Below, piece by piece: positions 1 through 8,660 of a DNA stretch of 43,346 nucleotides (its first letter is position 1; every line of letters starts with the position of its first letter). A program made the position numbers and the translations under genes. Below the pieces are notes generated by a model. The model worked only from the letters and a program-made list of their open reading frames with translations. It did not search any database and had not been told where the DNA came from. The stretch spans positions 1 through 43,346 of the forward strand of contig JAISKM010000167.1 in assembly GCA_031261285.1 (NCBI GenBank), read 5' to 3'. This stretch comes from Candidatus Symbiothrix sp. (GTDB lineage Bacteria; Bacteroidota; Bacteroidia; Bacteroidales; Azobacteroidaceae).

Positions 1-60
1 CAAATATTGCAAATTACATCATCAATAATGCAAAAAATTGGGATTCGGATAAATTTCATA

Positions 61-225
61 CGTAGGGGCGACCCTTGCGGTCGCCCTGTTATCATCGGGC
101 GCGGTCGCCCTATTATCATCATGGACGGGTTTTCATCGGGGTGGACGACCGGTTTTCATCGGGGTGGACGACCGTGGGCGACCGAATCATTTTGGTCATG
201 GGCGACCGCAAGGGTCGCCCCTACG
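61..225. repeat. Inverted-repeat element, 'gtaggggcg' family
   Basis: Two perfect 26-bp inverted arms (61-86 and 200-225) face each other. Between them lies a 23-bp unit repeated exactly in tandem (128-150 and 151-173). The outer arms begin with gtaggggcg, a head also found at 6249, 24237 and about 40166, so this is one of several dispersed copies. The two short reading frames across it are repeat-derived and are not called as genes. Confidence 0.85.
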
Positions 226-248
226 AAATGGCGGGGATCATGAATATA

Positions 249-278
249 AAAAAAACCGCCCGATGGGCGGTTTTTTAT
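249..278. terminator. Bidirectional intrinsic terminator
   Basis: A GC-rich stem, ccgccc/gggcgg with a gat loop, is flanked by an A-run on the left and a T-run on the right, so it can end transcription from either side. On the minus strand it lies about 75 nt beyond the stop of the FISUMP gene that ends at 353. Confidence 0.75.
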
Positions 279-292
279 CAAATTTCGGAAAA

Positions 293-314
293 CGCGCGCC
301 CAAAAGGGCGCGCG
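293..314 (-). terminator. GC hairpin downstream of FISUMP gene 1
   Basis: Nine-bp arms, cgcgcgccc and gggcgcgcg, are separated by aaaa. Read on the minus strand the hairpin is followed by TTTT. It is the first possible terminator after the FISUMP gene that stops at 353. Confidence 0.6.
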
Positions 315-352
315 AAATAAATCAAAATTCCAAATAAATCAAACCAATCAAA

Positions 353-1735
353 TTACTGGGCAACGCAGCGCACGGAGAAGCCGTTCGCACGGATGGTCGT
401 GTTCACTGGATTGACGTTCGTGCTGCTGAAGTTCAGGTAGTAAGCACGAGTGCCTACTGGTGTACTACTCCAATAGTAGCCGCCCGCTCCAACGTAGTAC
501 AGCGAACCATTACTGTTGTACCGGTAGCCTGCTGCTGGAAGGAATAGCGTTGTCGTAGCACCATCGGGGCGGATAGCATAACCACCGCTTGTACGAGGGG
601 TGCTTGTAGTGCCTGCTACCCATTGCCACGTGTTGGCAGTGCCCTGTTGATTAACCGTCATGTTGCCGGCATTAGAGGCAACGACAGAACCATCAGTACG
701 GTAGATATTAGCCCATTGTTGTTGAGTTGGTACGTGCCATGGAGCGGCACAAGGGTGGTTACCATCACTCCAACCCTGCCACAAGAAATCTACATCTGCA
801 TTGCTATTCCAGTTGTATGGATAAGTGCCGTTGGTGTAGAATGTGCCTGAAGCAGCTGAAGTAACCGGACCTGCTGCTTGAGCAGAGTTACGTTCGCCGG
901 TATTAGGACGTCCCCATTGAAACAATTTACCGGCAAAACCTTCGGAACCATCTGTTACGCCGGCTGAAGCTGTAGCGTCAGCATAAGTCGTAAACGTCGC
1001 CTGGTCTTCCAACGTAGTAGCAGTAGCATTTAATGCACCAACATTTTGACACATAAATTTTAACCAACCACCATCGGCAGCACGTGCACCACAACCAACG
1101 GCCACTTCAAAAACTTCGGATTTAACCGAACCGACATTATTAGACACTATACAATAATAACGTTTCAACCCCCAGTTGTTTACACCTGTACCTGCAGGAG
1201 CGGGCACAACATAAGAAGCAGAAGTTCCACCAGTGCTAATTGCGATAGGAAGCGCATACTGATTAGTAGGAACTGAATACCATTGATAGGTAAGCGCTCC
1301 GGAAGTTTCATTCGTAGTAGCATTGACAGTAAGTGTGCCGGGAGACGACGCTGCGGGACCGTCAGGATCACCTACTGGATCCAACAAACGCGCGAAAACA
1401 AAGCGTGTTGCAGGAACATAAGAAGTGAGTTGAGGCAAGGAAAGAGCAGGAATTGCAGACGAGCCAACAGCCTCCCAACCTTCGACCTCGCCCTTGCAAA
1501 TGTAAACTTTGCCATCGGCAGTTAAAAAATACATCAATCCCTTCAAATCATCTGTAGCATCAGGAAGGGCATCCACTCGTGGTAAAAGCAGACCTCCGGC
1601 AGCACCATCTAACTCGAGTACAGCACCGGAAGTGACTGTACCGTCACCACCAATCGCCACCTGTGCGTCCACAGATGACCAACTACTGATCACCAACAAA
1701 CCGGCAACCAGCATCAATAAATAATTTCGTTTCAT
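353..1735 (-). CDS. FISUMP-domain surface protein 1
   Basis: Predicted secreted or surface protein of 460 residues. Residues 1-24 form a signal peptide (KR, hydrophobic core, cut near VDA/QVA). The mature start 'VAIGGDGTV.SGAVLEL..GGLLLPRV' is shared with the genes at 18639 and 30562 and resembles head segments of Bacteroidota adhesins. Residues about 100-215 look like an immunoglobulin-type module. Residues about 216-460 match the Fibrobacter succinogenes major paralogous (FISUMP) pattern: PWHVPTQQQW, YYWSST and a terminal FSVRCVAQ. No T9SS sorting domain is visible at the C-terminus. The role is probably surface binding, but the ligand is unknown. A 450-nt structured leader precedes it. The family call is firm; the function is not. 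Confidence 0.85.
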   Translation of the reverse strand: MKRNYLLMLVAGLLVISSWSSVDAQVAIGGDGTVTSGAVLELDGAAGGLLLPRVDALPDATDDLKGLMYFLTADGKVYICKGEVEGWEAVGSSAIPALSLPQLTSYVPATRFVFARLLDPVGDPDGPAASSPGTLTVNATTNETSGALTYQWYSVPTNQYALPIAISTGGTSASYVVPAPAGTGVNNWGLKRYYCIVSNNVGSVKSEVFEVAVGCGARAADGGWLKFMCQNVGALNATATTLEDQATFTTYADATASAGVTDGSEGFAGKLFQWGRPNTGERNSAQAAGPVTSAASGTFYTNGTYPYNWNSNADVDFLWQGWSDGNHPCAAPWHVPTQQQWANIYRTDGSVVASNAGNMTVNQQGTANTWQWVAGTTSTPRTSGGYAIRPDGATTTLFLPAAGYRYNSNGSLYYVGAGGYYWSSTPVGTRAYYLNFSSTNVNPVNTTIRANGFSVRCVAQ

Positions 1736-1971
1736 TTTTTTTATTACTTAATTAATTAATAATTCTCTTTAATTCATTCCATATTTTATCTTTTTTAACT
1801 ATTTTTATTACTTAATACAAAACAATTTTCACTTAATTACGTTTAATATCATTAAAGATACCCAACACAAAGCTAAAGCCAACTAAAGAACGAAATGAAA
1901 AGCCGGTTTTTAACTTTGTGAGGGATCTTTTTTTGCATGTTACAGTCATGTTTTTTAAACTTCGTAAAAAA

Positions 1972-2168
1972 TGATATAGTACTCTTTATACTGCATCACT
2001 TTTTTAGTTTAGAACCACCTTTCAAGGCTCACAGTGGTCATTGCAAATCAACCGGATCCTTTCAAAGCCTCAAATGTTAAAATAAATTTTTTATCAAAAA
2101 TTTATAATTATCTATCAATCAATCATTTATAAAATCACTGAAGTTACAGTATAAAGAGTACTGTATCA
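1972..2168. repeat. Long-range inverted repeat in the leader of FISUMP gene 1
   Basis: Positions 1972-1993 pair with 2147-2168 over about 22 bp; the core 16 bp (1978-1993 against 2147-2162) is perfect. The loop is about 153 nt. A run of six T follows on each strand (plus 2171-2176; minus 1971-1966), so the structure resembles a giant bidirectional terminator. It could also be a MITE-like insertion. It occupies most of the 619-bp gene-free interval 1736-2354; the rest of that interval is AT-rich with no recognisable gene. Confidence 0.65.
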
Positions 2169-2190
2169 CCTTTTTTAAATTTTAACGCTA

Positions 2191-2221
2191 CAAAAGTACT
2201 ACAATTATTATAATTATCCAA
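2191..2221 (-). promoter_or_regulatory. Promoter of FISUMP gene 1
   Basis: On the minus strand TACTTTTG (2198-2191) matches the Bacteroidota -7 box TAnnTTTG, with TTGG 19 bp upstream as a weak -33 element. The predicted transcript starts near 2184, leaving a leader of about 450 nt before the start codon at 1735. Confidence 0.55.
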
Positions 2222-2354
2222 TTTTTAGTAAAGATTTTTCATATTTTGTTAAATATTTAACATAATTAACAATAATCTCACAAATGATGATCATGGAGTA
2301 AAAAACGGTTCACCCTACACAACAATTTGCAAAAAATTCCGTTTACCAATTAAT

Positions 2355-4322
2355 ATGGTTCGCTATTTTTCTATCGGAGTATGCGTCGCTGTCGTTTTAT
2401 CGCTGGTTTCTTGCAAGACAGCGAAGTTGAGTGATGCGCTCGAACGTGAGGCACTGGGAGAATATTATGAGGCGGCACAAATTTACAAAAAAGTGTATGC
2501 AAAAACCTCTGCCAAAGATACTTACTTGCGCGGAAGCATCGCGTTTCATCAGGGCGAAATGTTTCAAAAAATCAACAATCCCAGTCGCGCATCGAGTGCT
2601 TATACCAATGCGATTCGCACTAAATATGCCGATAGCACAGCCATTTTTCATCAGGCGCAAACGTTTCAAAAGCAAGGAAAATACCCCGATGCTATCAAAC
2701 GCTACACAGCTTTTTTAGACACACATCCGGCAGACAGTCTTTCAATTTTGGCAAAAAACGGCATCTCAGGCTGTGAATTGGCACAAGAATGGAAAAAAAC
2801 GCCTACAAAATACAGCGTTCGCAAGATGGACAAACTCATGTCGCGCGATGGCGAATTTTCGCCGGTGCTGCTTGGCACCGACCAATTGTATTTCAACTCC
2901 GCGCGCAAAGAGGCGACGGGCGACGAAAAAAGTGCCATCACAGGCGTGAAAAACAACGATTTTTTCATGCTTAAACAGGACGAACGGGGCAACTGGCTTA
3001 AACCCGACAGCATCGACGGCAACTTGAATACCGAGTTTGACGAGGGCACCGCCTCATTCACCGCCGACGGCAGCCAACTCTATTATACGTTTTGTCCGGA
3101 AGGTGAAGGTTCGCATACGGCAGAAGTGCGCGTATCCAACCGTTCGGGTGCTCAATGGGGCGCCGGCACGAAAGTCGAACTATTTCGCGACACCACTATT
3201 TTGACGGCACATCCGGCTGTGGGCGTAGACGGCTACCTCTATTTTGCTGCCGATGCCCCGGGTGGTTACGGCGGAAAAGACCTCTGGCGCGTCCCAATCA
3301 GTAGTGCTGGCGTGTATTATCCCGAAAATTTGGGTCCTGACATCAACACGCCCGGCGACGAACTCTTTCCGGCTATGCGCGACGATTCGACGCTGTATTT
3401 TTCGTCCGACGGACATCCCGGCATGGGTGGATTGGATATTTTCAGAGCCAAATTCAGCAAGGAACGTTGGCGCGTGGAAAATATGAAAGCGCCCGTCAAC
3501 AGTATGGCGGACGATTTCGGCATCACTTTTTACCCTAAAATAGAATCCGGATTTTTCAGCAGCAACCGCAACGACGGTCGTGGTGCCGACCATATTTATT
3601 CATTCGATTTGCCCGGCACGTTCGCCTACCTCGAAGGTTGGGTGTTAGACAAGGAAGAGATAGAAATTCCCGGCGCCAGCGTGCGTGTAGTCGGCAAAGA
3701 CGGCACCAACCAGCGCATTTTCACCTACCGCGACGGCACCTATCTGATGACCGTCGAACCGGGTATGGAATACGTGATGATGGCAAGTGCGCCCGATTTC
3801 CTGAATCAAAAACAGACGCTCACAGTACCTCAAATCAATCAAACGGAAAATTTTTATGTCGATTTCTACCTTTCGCCGATGACAAAGCCGGTGGTTGTGG
3901 ATAATATTTTTTACGATTTCAACAAGGCGACTTTGCGCGAAGAATCGAAAGGGGCATTGGATTCGCTCATCGTGATGCTCAACGATAATCCAAACGTCAC
4001 CATTGAGATGGCAGCGCACACCGATCGCATCGGCACAGAGGCGTACAACGATAATTTGTCGCAACGACGGGCACAATCGGTGGTCGACTACCTCATTCGC
4101 GGCGGCATCGACAAAGAGCGATTGGAAGCCAAAGGTTATGGAAAATCCGATCCGTTTACGGTCACAAAAAAAATCGCCGAAACATACGATTTTTTGCCTG
4201 AAGGACAGTTGCTGGACGAACCGTTTATCGACACTTTAGAGCCGGTTCAGCAAGCCATCGCCGACCAAATCAACCGGCGCACAGCCTTCAAAGTGCTGAG
4301 CACCAATTACAAATTAATGTGA
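2355..4322 (+). CDS. porE: PorE-like T9SS outer-membrane lipoprotein
   Basis: A 655-residue lipoprotein with the four-part architecture of PorE, a periplasmic, peptidoglycan-linked accessory of the type IX secretion system. The signal peptide ends in a lipobox (LVSC, lipid-anchored Cys20). TPR-like helices span about 24-125, with repeats such as EYYEAAQIYKKVYAK. A PD40/WD40-like beta-propeller spans about 150-420 (LYFSSDGHPGMGGLDIF). A carboxypeptidase-regulatory-like beta domain follows at about 425-500. An OmpA peptidoglycan-binding domain covers about 515-655 (VDNIFYDFNKATLREES, AHTDRIGTEAYNDNLSQRRA). Length and domain order agree with Porphyromonas PorE. A probable T9SS cargo protease lies at 25054. 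Other TPR-PD40-OmpA lipoproteins share parts of this layout, so the symbol is likely rather than certain. No clear promoter is visible upstream. Confidence 0.75.
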   Translation: MVRYFSIGVCVAVVLSLVSCKTAKLSDALEREALGEYYEAAQIYKKVYAKTSAKDTYLRGSIAFHQGEMFQKINNPSRASSAYTNAIRTKYADSTAIFHQAQTFQKQGKYPDAIKRYTAFLDTHPADSLSILAKNGISGCELAQEWKKTPTKYSVRKMDKLMSRDGEFSPVLLGTDQLYFNSARKEATGDEKSAITGVKNNDFFMLKQDERGNWLKPDSIDGNLNTEFDEGTASFTADGSQLYYTFCPEGEGSHTAEVRVSNRSGAQWGAGTKVELFRDTTILTAHPAVGVDGYLYFAADAPGGYGGKDLWRVPISSAGVYYPENLGPDINTPGDELFPAMRDDSTLYFSSDGHPGMGGLDIFRAKFSKERWRVENMKAPVNSMADDFGITFYPKIESGFFSSNRNDGRGADHIYSFDLPGTFAYLEGWVLDKEEIEIPGASVRVVGKDGTNQRIFTYRDGTYLMTVEPGMEYVMMASAPDFLNQKQTLTVPQINQTENFYVDFYLSPMTKPVVVDNIFYDFNKATLREESKGALDSLIVMLNDNPNVTIEMAAHTDRIGTEAYNDNLSQRRAQSVVDYLIRGGIDKERLEAKGYGKSDPFTVTKKIAETYDFLPEGQLLDEPFIDTLEPVQQAIADQINRRTAFKVLSTNYKLM

Positions 4323-4501
4323 TCACATCCCGTCATGTCGACCGAAATATTACCCGGGCATCGTTCTGAGTCTTTTTGTCGTGCACCCTAAATGGTTGGA
4401 AATTTGTTCATTCCGAACAGATTAGTTTCACGATTCGGCAAAAAAAATAAATAAATTTAATTTTTTTGCTCTCACTCCTCAAATAATTAAAATAAAATGA
4501 T

Positions 4502-4509
4502 TACTTTTG
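4502..4509 (+). promoter_or_regulatory. -7 box upstream of the DUF5606 gene
   Basis: TACTTTTG fits TAnnTTTG and lies 25 bp before the ATG at 4535. No good -33 element is seen at the right distance, so the call rests on one box. Confidence 0.45.
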
Positions 4510-4534
4510 CAGCAGATTTTTATGTGAAATACTT

Positions 4535-5149
4535 ATGTTAAAGAAGATCTTATCCGTTTCCGGTAAACCGGGATTATTTAAACTGATTTCCCGAGGGAAA
4601 AGCTTATTTGTGGTGGAGTCGTTGCTCGATGGAAAACGCGTACCCGTTTATTTGCGCGACAAAGTGGTATCACTCCACGACATTGCCATCTACACAGCCG
4701 ACGAAGATGTACCTTTGTCGCAAGTGTTGACAAAAATCAAAGAGAAAGAAGCCGGGAAAACGATTGATTACAAGTCAGACATCAAACCGGAAGAGCTGAA
4801 AGCCTACCTCGCAACGGTACTGCCCGATTTTGACAAAGATCGCGTGTATCCGTCCGACATCAAAAAACTGTTGGCGTGGTACAATTTGCTGATCAATGCC
4901 GGATTTACCGATTTTTCGGATGAACCGGATGAAGACTCTGCCGAAGAATTGGCTGAAACGGCAGATGCTATCACCGACAAAGCAGCGACAAAACCCAAAG
5001 CGACTGCAAGTGCTAAAAAAGGCACTACTGCAAAAGCCGGGGTGAAAGCGACTGCTAAAACCGCCGCGCCGAAAAGTGCGCCGAAAGCAACCACTAAAAG
5101 TGCCGCAAAAGCCTCTGTAAGAGGGGTGAAAGGGGCTAAAAAAGGATAA
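4535..5149 (+). CDS. DUF5606-family protein with Lys/Ala-rich tail
   Basis: This 204-residue protein matches a conserved Bacteroidota family of unknown function (DUF5606). The compact N-terminal domain (about 1-125) begins MLKKILSVSGKPGLFKLIS and contains the VVSLHDIAIYT and YPSDIKKLLAWYNLL blocks. Residues about 130-160 are acidic. From about 165 the chain becomes a low-complexity Ala/Lys/Thr tail like those of histone-H1-like proteins, which suggests contact with nucleic acid or other polyanions (inference). There is no signal peptide, so it should be cytoplasmic. The next gene starts 2 nt after its stop, so the two are almost certainly translated together. Confidence 0.75.
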   Translation: MLKKILSVSGKPGLFKLISRGKSLFVVESLLDGKRVPVYLRDKVVSLHDIAIYTADEDVPLSQVLTKIKEKEAGKTIDYKSDIKPEELKAYLATVLPDFDKDRVYPSDIKKLLAWYNLLINAGFTDFSDEPDEDSAEELAETADAITDKAATKPKATASAKKGTTAKAGVKATAKTAAPKSAPKATTKSAAKASVRGVKGAKKG

Positions 5150-5151
5150 TC

Positions 5152-5442
5152 ATGGCAGAATACGATGACGAAATAGCCGTTAAATTCATTCAAAATCAGC
5201 TGCCTGCCGAATTGAAAGAAAAATTCAACGACGACGACATCTACTATATATTGGATGTTGTCTGTGAATTTTACGAAAAACGCGATTGGCTGAGCGATGA
5301 TGACGACGAAAAAGAAGCCGCCGAATTGGTCAAGTTTGTTATCAAACAAGCCGCGAAAGACGGTATTGGCGTGTTCTCAGACGATGAAATCCGTTTAGTG
5401 TTGGCTGCGGAAGATGCGTATGCCGAAACATTGGATAGTTGA
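5152..5442 (+). CDS. Small acidic protein coupled to DUF5606
   Basis: A 96-residue, very acidic cytoplasmic protein (DDDDEKEAAELV, FSDDEIRLVLAAEDAYAETL). Predicted helices alternate with short Asp/Glu clusters, and no membrane segment or catalytic motif is seen. It begins 2 nt after the DUF5606 stop codon. A basic tail on that protein and an acidic surface here are compatible with a complex, but this is inference. I do not recognise a named family. The size, codon use and tight spacing support a real gene. Confidence 0.7.
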   Translation: MAEYDDEIAVKFIQNQLPAELKEKFNDDDIYYILDVVCEFYEKRDWLSDDDDEKEAAELVKFVIKQAAKDGIGVFSDDEIRLVLAAEDAYAETLDS

Positions 5443-5518
5443 ACATTTTTGTTGTTTAATTGTTATACTAATAAGAACTAATTTTATTAAAAATAATATC
5501 ATTTAAAAATTAATTAAA

Positions 5519-6193
5519 ATGAAAAATTTAGTTACAGTTGGCGTTTTGTGCGTCGCTCTTCTTTTGTCCGGTTGTGGTGCCAGCAATCAAGTAAAAGGAA
5601 CAGGTATCGGTGGTGGTGCAGGTGCTGCCCTTGGTGCAGGAATCGGTGCATTGCTTAATGGCGGCAAAGGTGCTGCTTGGGGTGCAGGAATCGGTGCTGT
5701 AGTGGGTGGTACTGCAGGTAACTTGATTGGCAAAAAGATGGACAAACAAAAAGCAGAATTGGATCAAATCAACGGTGCACAAGTAGAAACAGTGAACGAT
5801 GGTCAAGCCATCAAAGTCACGTTCGATTCAGGCATCTTGTTTGCAACCAATTCAAGTACCTTGAGTTCTGCCTCTAAAACCGCTTTGACACAGTTTGCTG
5901 CTTCTTTGATCAGCAATCCCGACACAAATGTGGACATCATTGGCTACACCGATAACACGGGTAACGACAAAATCAATCAGCCGCTTTCTGAACAACGCGC
6001 AACGTCCGTTAAAGCGTTCTTGACCACACAAGGTGTTGGCACGATGCGTTTGACAGCAGAAGGTTTGGGATCTGCCAATCCTGTGGCAGACAACAGCACA
6101 AAAGCCGGACAACAGCAAAACCGTCGCGTGGAAGTGTACATTTCTGCTAACGAAAAGATGCTTCAAGAAGCACAAGCAGGCACATTAAAGTAA
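5519..6193 (+). CDS. OmpA-family lipoprotein with glycine zipper
   Basis: A 224-residue YiaD-like envelope lipoprotein. The signal peptide ends in the lipobox LLSGC, so Cys19 should be lipidated. Residues about 25-72 form a glycine zipper with repeated GxGxG/GAGIGA units, which may insert into or line a membrane. Residues about 105-215 are an OmpA C-terminal domain with the peptidoglycan-binding signature GYTDNTGNDKINQPLSEQRA. The likely role is anchoring the outer membrane to the cell wall. It is probably transcribed on its own: 75 bp separate it from the gene before, and a convergent gene with dispersed repeats follows. Confidence 0.85.
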   Translation: MKNLVTVGVLCVALLLSGCGASNQVKGTGIGGGAGAALGAGIGALLNGGKGAAWGAGIGAVVGGTAGNLIGKKMDKQKAELDQINGAQVETVNDGQAIKVTFDSGILFATNSSTLSSASKTALTQFAASLISNPDTNVDIIGYTDNTGNDKINQPLSEQRATSVKAFLTTQGVGTMRLTAEGLGSANPVADNSTKAGQQQNRRVEVYISANEKMLQEAQAGTLK

Positions 6194-6248
6194 AAATCTT
6201 TCATTTCCGGATTATTCGTTAATAGTCATCGGACAGTGGAAGATAAAT

Positions 6249-6276
6249 GTAGGGGCGTTGCATGCAATGCCCCTAC
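6249..6276. repeat. 28-bp near-perfect palindrome, 'gtaggggcg' family
   Basis: The unit reads gtaggggcgttgcatgcaat and then gcccctac, and is self-complementary apart from one mismatched position. It lies between the convergent OmpA-like and DedA genes. It shares its gtaggggcg head with the elements at 61, 24237 and about 40166. Confidence 0.75.
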
Positions 6277-6312
6277 TTGTATCCAACGCGTTGCATTGGG
6301 TTGGGTGATGTA

Positions 6313-6325
6313 AGGCTTTCAGCCT
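6313..6325. repeat. Short palindrome aggctttcagcct
   Basis: A 5-bp stem around ttt/gaa. Identical units occur at 18558-18570 and, reverse-complemented, at 32390-32402, so this is a dispersed element and not a local accident. It overlaps nothing functional apart from the spacer after dedA. Confidence 0.6.
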
Positions 6326-6974
6326 ACGTGATATTTTGTTTTCTTTTTTGCCGCCAAATTTCAACTACGGCGGGCAAACACGATACGAAGATGATGCTGA
6401 AGATGACGATGCTGAGGTTTTTTTGCACAAACTCCTGCGTGCCAAAGAAATAGCCGGCAAACATGAACAATGCGACCCAAGCGATGCCTCCAATGACATT
6501 GAAGCTAAAGAAGTATTTGTATGACATCCTGCCCATGCCGCCTACAAAGGGCGCAAAGGTGCGAACGATGGGCACAAATCGCGCTAAAATAATTGTTTTG
6601 CCGCCGTGTTTTTCGTAAAATTCGTGCGTCTTTTTCAGATAGCTCTGCTTAAAGACCTTGGAGTGAGGATTGCTAAACAATTTTTCGCCAAAAAATTTCC
6701 CGATAAAATAGTTGCAGGCATCGCCAACGACAGCCGCTCCAATCAGCAACAAAATCATCAAAAACACGTTCAGATGATATTTTTCCGGTGCGGCACATAA
6801 CGCTCCTGCCACAAACAGCAGCGAATCGCCCGGCAAAAACGGCGTCACCACCAATCCCGTTTCACAAAAAATAATCAAAAACAATATGCCATACACCCAC
6901 AGCCCATAGTCATTCACCATGCCTGCGAGGTGATCGTCAATATGTAGTGCAAAATCAATTAAAAAATTAATCAT
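6324..6974 (-). CDS. DedA-family membrane protein
   Basis: A 216-residue inner-membrane protein of the DedA (SNARE-associated/VTT) superfamily, thought to flip undecaprenyl phosphate or other phospholipids. It has several hydrophobic segments. The family block [16 protein letters not shown] is followed by [28 protein letters not shown], holding the conserved Arg residues and the re-entrant G/P region. The longer frame reaches 7010, but its -7 promoter box (7003-6996) would then lie inside the coding sequence. The Met at 6974 fits a short leader and the usual family length. It is transcribed divergently from nhaD. Confidence 0.85.
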   Translation of the reverse strand: MINFLIDFALHIDDHLAGMVNDYGLWVYGILFLIIFCETGLVVTPFLPGDSLLFVAGALCAAPEKYHLNVFLMILLLIGAAVVGDACNYFIGKFFGEKLFSNPHSKVFKQSYLKKTHEFYEKHGGKTIILARFVPIVRTFAPFVGGMGRMSYKYFFSFNVIGGIAWVALFMFAGYFFGTQEFVQKNLSIVIFSIIFVSCLPAVVEIWRQKRKQNIT

Positions 6975-6995
6975 CTCAATAAGTATTTGAACTGA

Positions 6996-7026
6996 CAAAG
7001 ATAAGGTCATTTTTTATCACTTACAA
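6996..7026 (-). promoter_or_regulatory. Promoter of dedA
   Basis: Minus-strand TATCTTTG (7003-6996) lies 19 bp after TTGT (7026-7023). It overlaps the longest possible reading frame and so decides the start at 6974. Confidence 0.6.
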
Positions 7027-7065
7027 CTATTTTGCTTATTTTTTTTACGGCATGAATTATGTTTT

Positions 7066-7096
7066 TTTGATTGTATATAACTTATTTGTACCTTTG
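7066..7096 (+). promoter_or_regulatory. Promoter of nhaD
   Basis: TTTG (7066-7069), exactly 19 bp, then TACCTTTG (7089-7096): a textbook Bacteroidota housekeeping promoter. The start codon follows 32 bp later. Confidence 0.75.
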
Positions 7097-7128
7097 CAGC
7101 GTAATTTTTAAAAAAATCTAATACGATT

Positions 7129-8415
7129 ATGGCAATTTCAACAGTTATGATCATAGTCTTTGTAACAGGCTATGTGTGTATTGCGCTGGAGCACCCCATA
7201 CACATCAACAAGACAGCGACGGCATTATTGCTAAGTACGGTTTTGTGGGTTTGTATGAGTCAGATCATTCCCGACCACGACCTTCTGTCGAAGGATTTGG
7301 TTGAAAATCTGGGCGAAGTAGCCGAAATTCTTTTCTTCCTGATGGGCGCCATGACGATAGTCGAAATCGTCGATATACACGGAGGATTTGGGTTGATTAC
7401 CAACAAAATAAAGGAAACGAACAAGGTTAAATTACTGTGGATCATTAGCTTCCTGACTTTTTTCATGTCGGCCATACTGGACAATCTGACTACGTCGATT
7501 GTGATGATTGCTTTGTTGCGCAAATTGATTGACGACCGGCACGATCGCTGGTTTTTTGCAGGCATGGTGATTTTAGCGGCCAATGCCGGTGGTGCATTTT
7601 CGCCCATTGGCGATGTTACGACCATTATGCTGTGGATTGGCGGCAAAATCAGTGCCTGGAAAATTATTAAAAACACATTTCTGCCGAGTGCCGTATCTAT
7701 TTTAGTGCCGTTGGCAGTCCTTTCATTCACGCTGAAAGGCACGGTAGAGCGTCCGCAAATCAAAGCCGGCAATCAATCGGACGATATTTCGCAGAGTCAA
7801 AAATTAGCGATTACCATGCTGGGGATTGGTGCGCTGCTTTTTGTGCCGGTTTTCAAAACCATCACACACTTGCCTCCCTATCTGGGTATGTTGGGCGGTC
7901 TGGGTATTTTGTGGATTTACGTGGGCTTTTTGCACAAACGCCGCGTGGATGGAGATAATCATAAATATTCCATTACTAAGATTATCAGCCGCATTGATAT
8001 GTCGAGCATCCTGTTTTTCCTGGGTATTTTGATGGCAGTCAATGCTTTGAAAGTGGGCGGACAACTGATGGCCTTGTCCAATTCTTTGGATACCATTCCC
8101 TTGGAAGAACCCAACAAATATTATATCATCACAATGATTATCGGATTGTTTTCGGCCGTTATCGACAATGTGCCGTTAGTGGCCGGTGCGATAGGGATGT
8201 ATGATTTCCCCATGGATCACTATTTCTGGGAATTTTTGGCCTACTCTGCCGGTACAGGCGGCAGCATCCTGATTATCGGTTCGGCAGCCGGAGTAGCTGT
8301 GATGGGCATGGAAAAAATCGACTTTATTTGGTATTTCAAAAAAATATCCTGGCTGGCATTACTGGGTTATCTTGCCGGTTGTGGGGTGTATATTTTGGAA
8401 CATTCGCTAATATAA
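7129..8415 (+). CDS. nhaD: NhaD-type Na+/H+ antiporter
   Basis: A 428-residue polytopic inner-membrane protein of the NhaD branch of the ion-transporter superfamily, which exports Na+ in exchange for external protons. It has about 10-12 hydrophobic segments. Recognisable blocks are SAILDNLTTSIVMIALLRK, NAGGAFSPIGDVTTIMLWI and, in the second half, SAVIDNVPLVAGAIGMY followed by AGTGGSILIIGSAAGVA. The two D-N-(L/V)-(T/P) motifs are the family's cation-site regions. It neighbours the sodium-pumping methylmalonyl-CoA decarboxylase operon, so the two may together set the sodium gradient. It has its own promoter and a strong terminator shared with the opposing operon. Confidence 0.9.
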   Translation: MAISTVMIIVFVTGYVCIALEHPIHINKTATALLLSTVLWVCMSQIIPDHDLLSKDLVENLGEVAEILFFLMGAMTIVEIVDIHGGFGLITNKIKETNKVKLLWIISFLTFFMSAILDNLTTSIVMIALLRKLIDDRHDRWFFAGMVILAANAGGAFSPIGDVTTIMLWIGGKISAWKIIKNTFLPSAVSILVPLAVLSFTLKGTVERPQIKAGNQSDDISQSQKLAITMLGIGALLFVPVFKTITHLPPYLGMLGGLGILWIYVGFLHKRRVDGDNHKYSITKIISRIDMSSILFFLGILMAVNALKVGGQLMALSNSLDTIPLEEPNKYYIITMIIGLFSAVIDNVPLVAGAIGMYDFPMDHYFWEFLAYSAGTGGSILIIGSAAGVAVMGMEKIDFIWYFKKISWLALLGYLAGCGVYILEHSLI

Positions 8416-8431
8416 AAAACAAACACCAATA

Positions 8432-8468
8432 AAAATGGGTTACTGACACAATGTCAATAACCCATTTT
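8432..8468. terminator. Bidirectional terminator between nhaD and the mmd operon
   Basis: A 17-bp stem (aaaatgggttactgaca against tgtcaataacccatttt, one mismatch) is flanked by A and T runs. It lies 16 nt after the nhaD stop and 18 nt after the stop of the gamma-like gene on the other strand, so it serves both. Confidence 0.85.
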
Positions 8469-8485
8469 TTAATTAGAGTTAATTC

Positions 8486-8641
8486 TTACTCTTCTTCCGG
8501 TTTGTAAGGGAAGAGTTTATCTACACCTACGATGATCGCTAAAAACAACGCCATGAAGAGAAATACGCCGGCAAGTCCAAGCCCTGTTATTTCTAATGCG
8601 TGTTGAAAATCTATACTTTGTATGTTTTCTAATATATTCAT
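8486..8641 (-). CDS. Minimal OadG-like gamma subunit, 51 aa
   Basis: A 51-residue peptide that begins MNILENIQSID and ends FPYKPEEE. One strongly hydrophobic segment (about 19-41, GLGLAGVFLFMALFLAIIVG) is followed by a short charged cytoplasmic end. It starts 19 nt after mmdB and closes the decarboxylase operon just before a terminator. Gamma chains of oxaloacetate and methylmalonyl-CoA decarboxylases are small one-helix membrane proteins that anchor the carboxyltransferase to the beta pump and stabilise the complex. Here the usual soluble C-terminal extension is absent and a matching domain may be encoded separately at 11487. The position and membrane topology support the call; sequence identity over so short a peptide is weak evidence. 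Confidence 0.7.
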   Translation of the reverse strand: MNILENIQSIDFQHALEITGLGLAGVFLFMALFLAIIVGVDKLFPYKPEEE

Positions 8642-8660
8642 TTTATTTTGTTTTTAATGA

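Noticed and set aside
7..320. Two short frames in the repeat cluster
   Set aside because: The codons are made of inverted and tandem repeats, with no support as genes.
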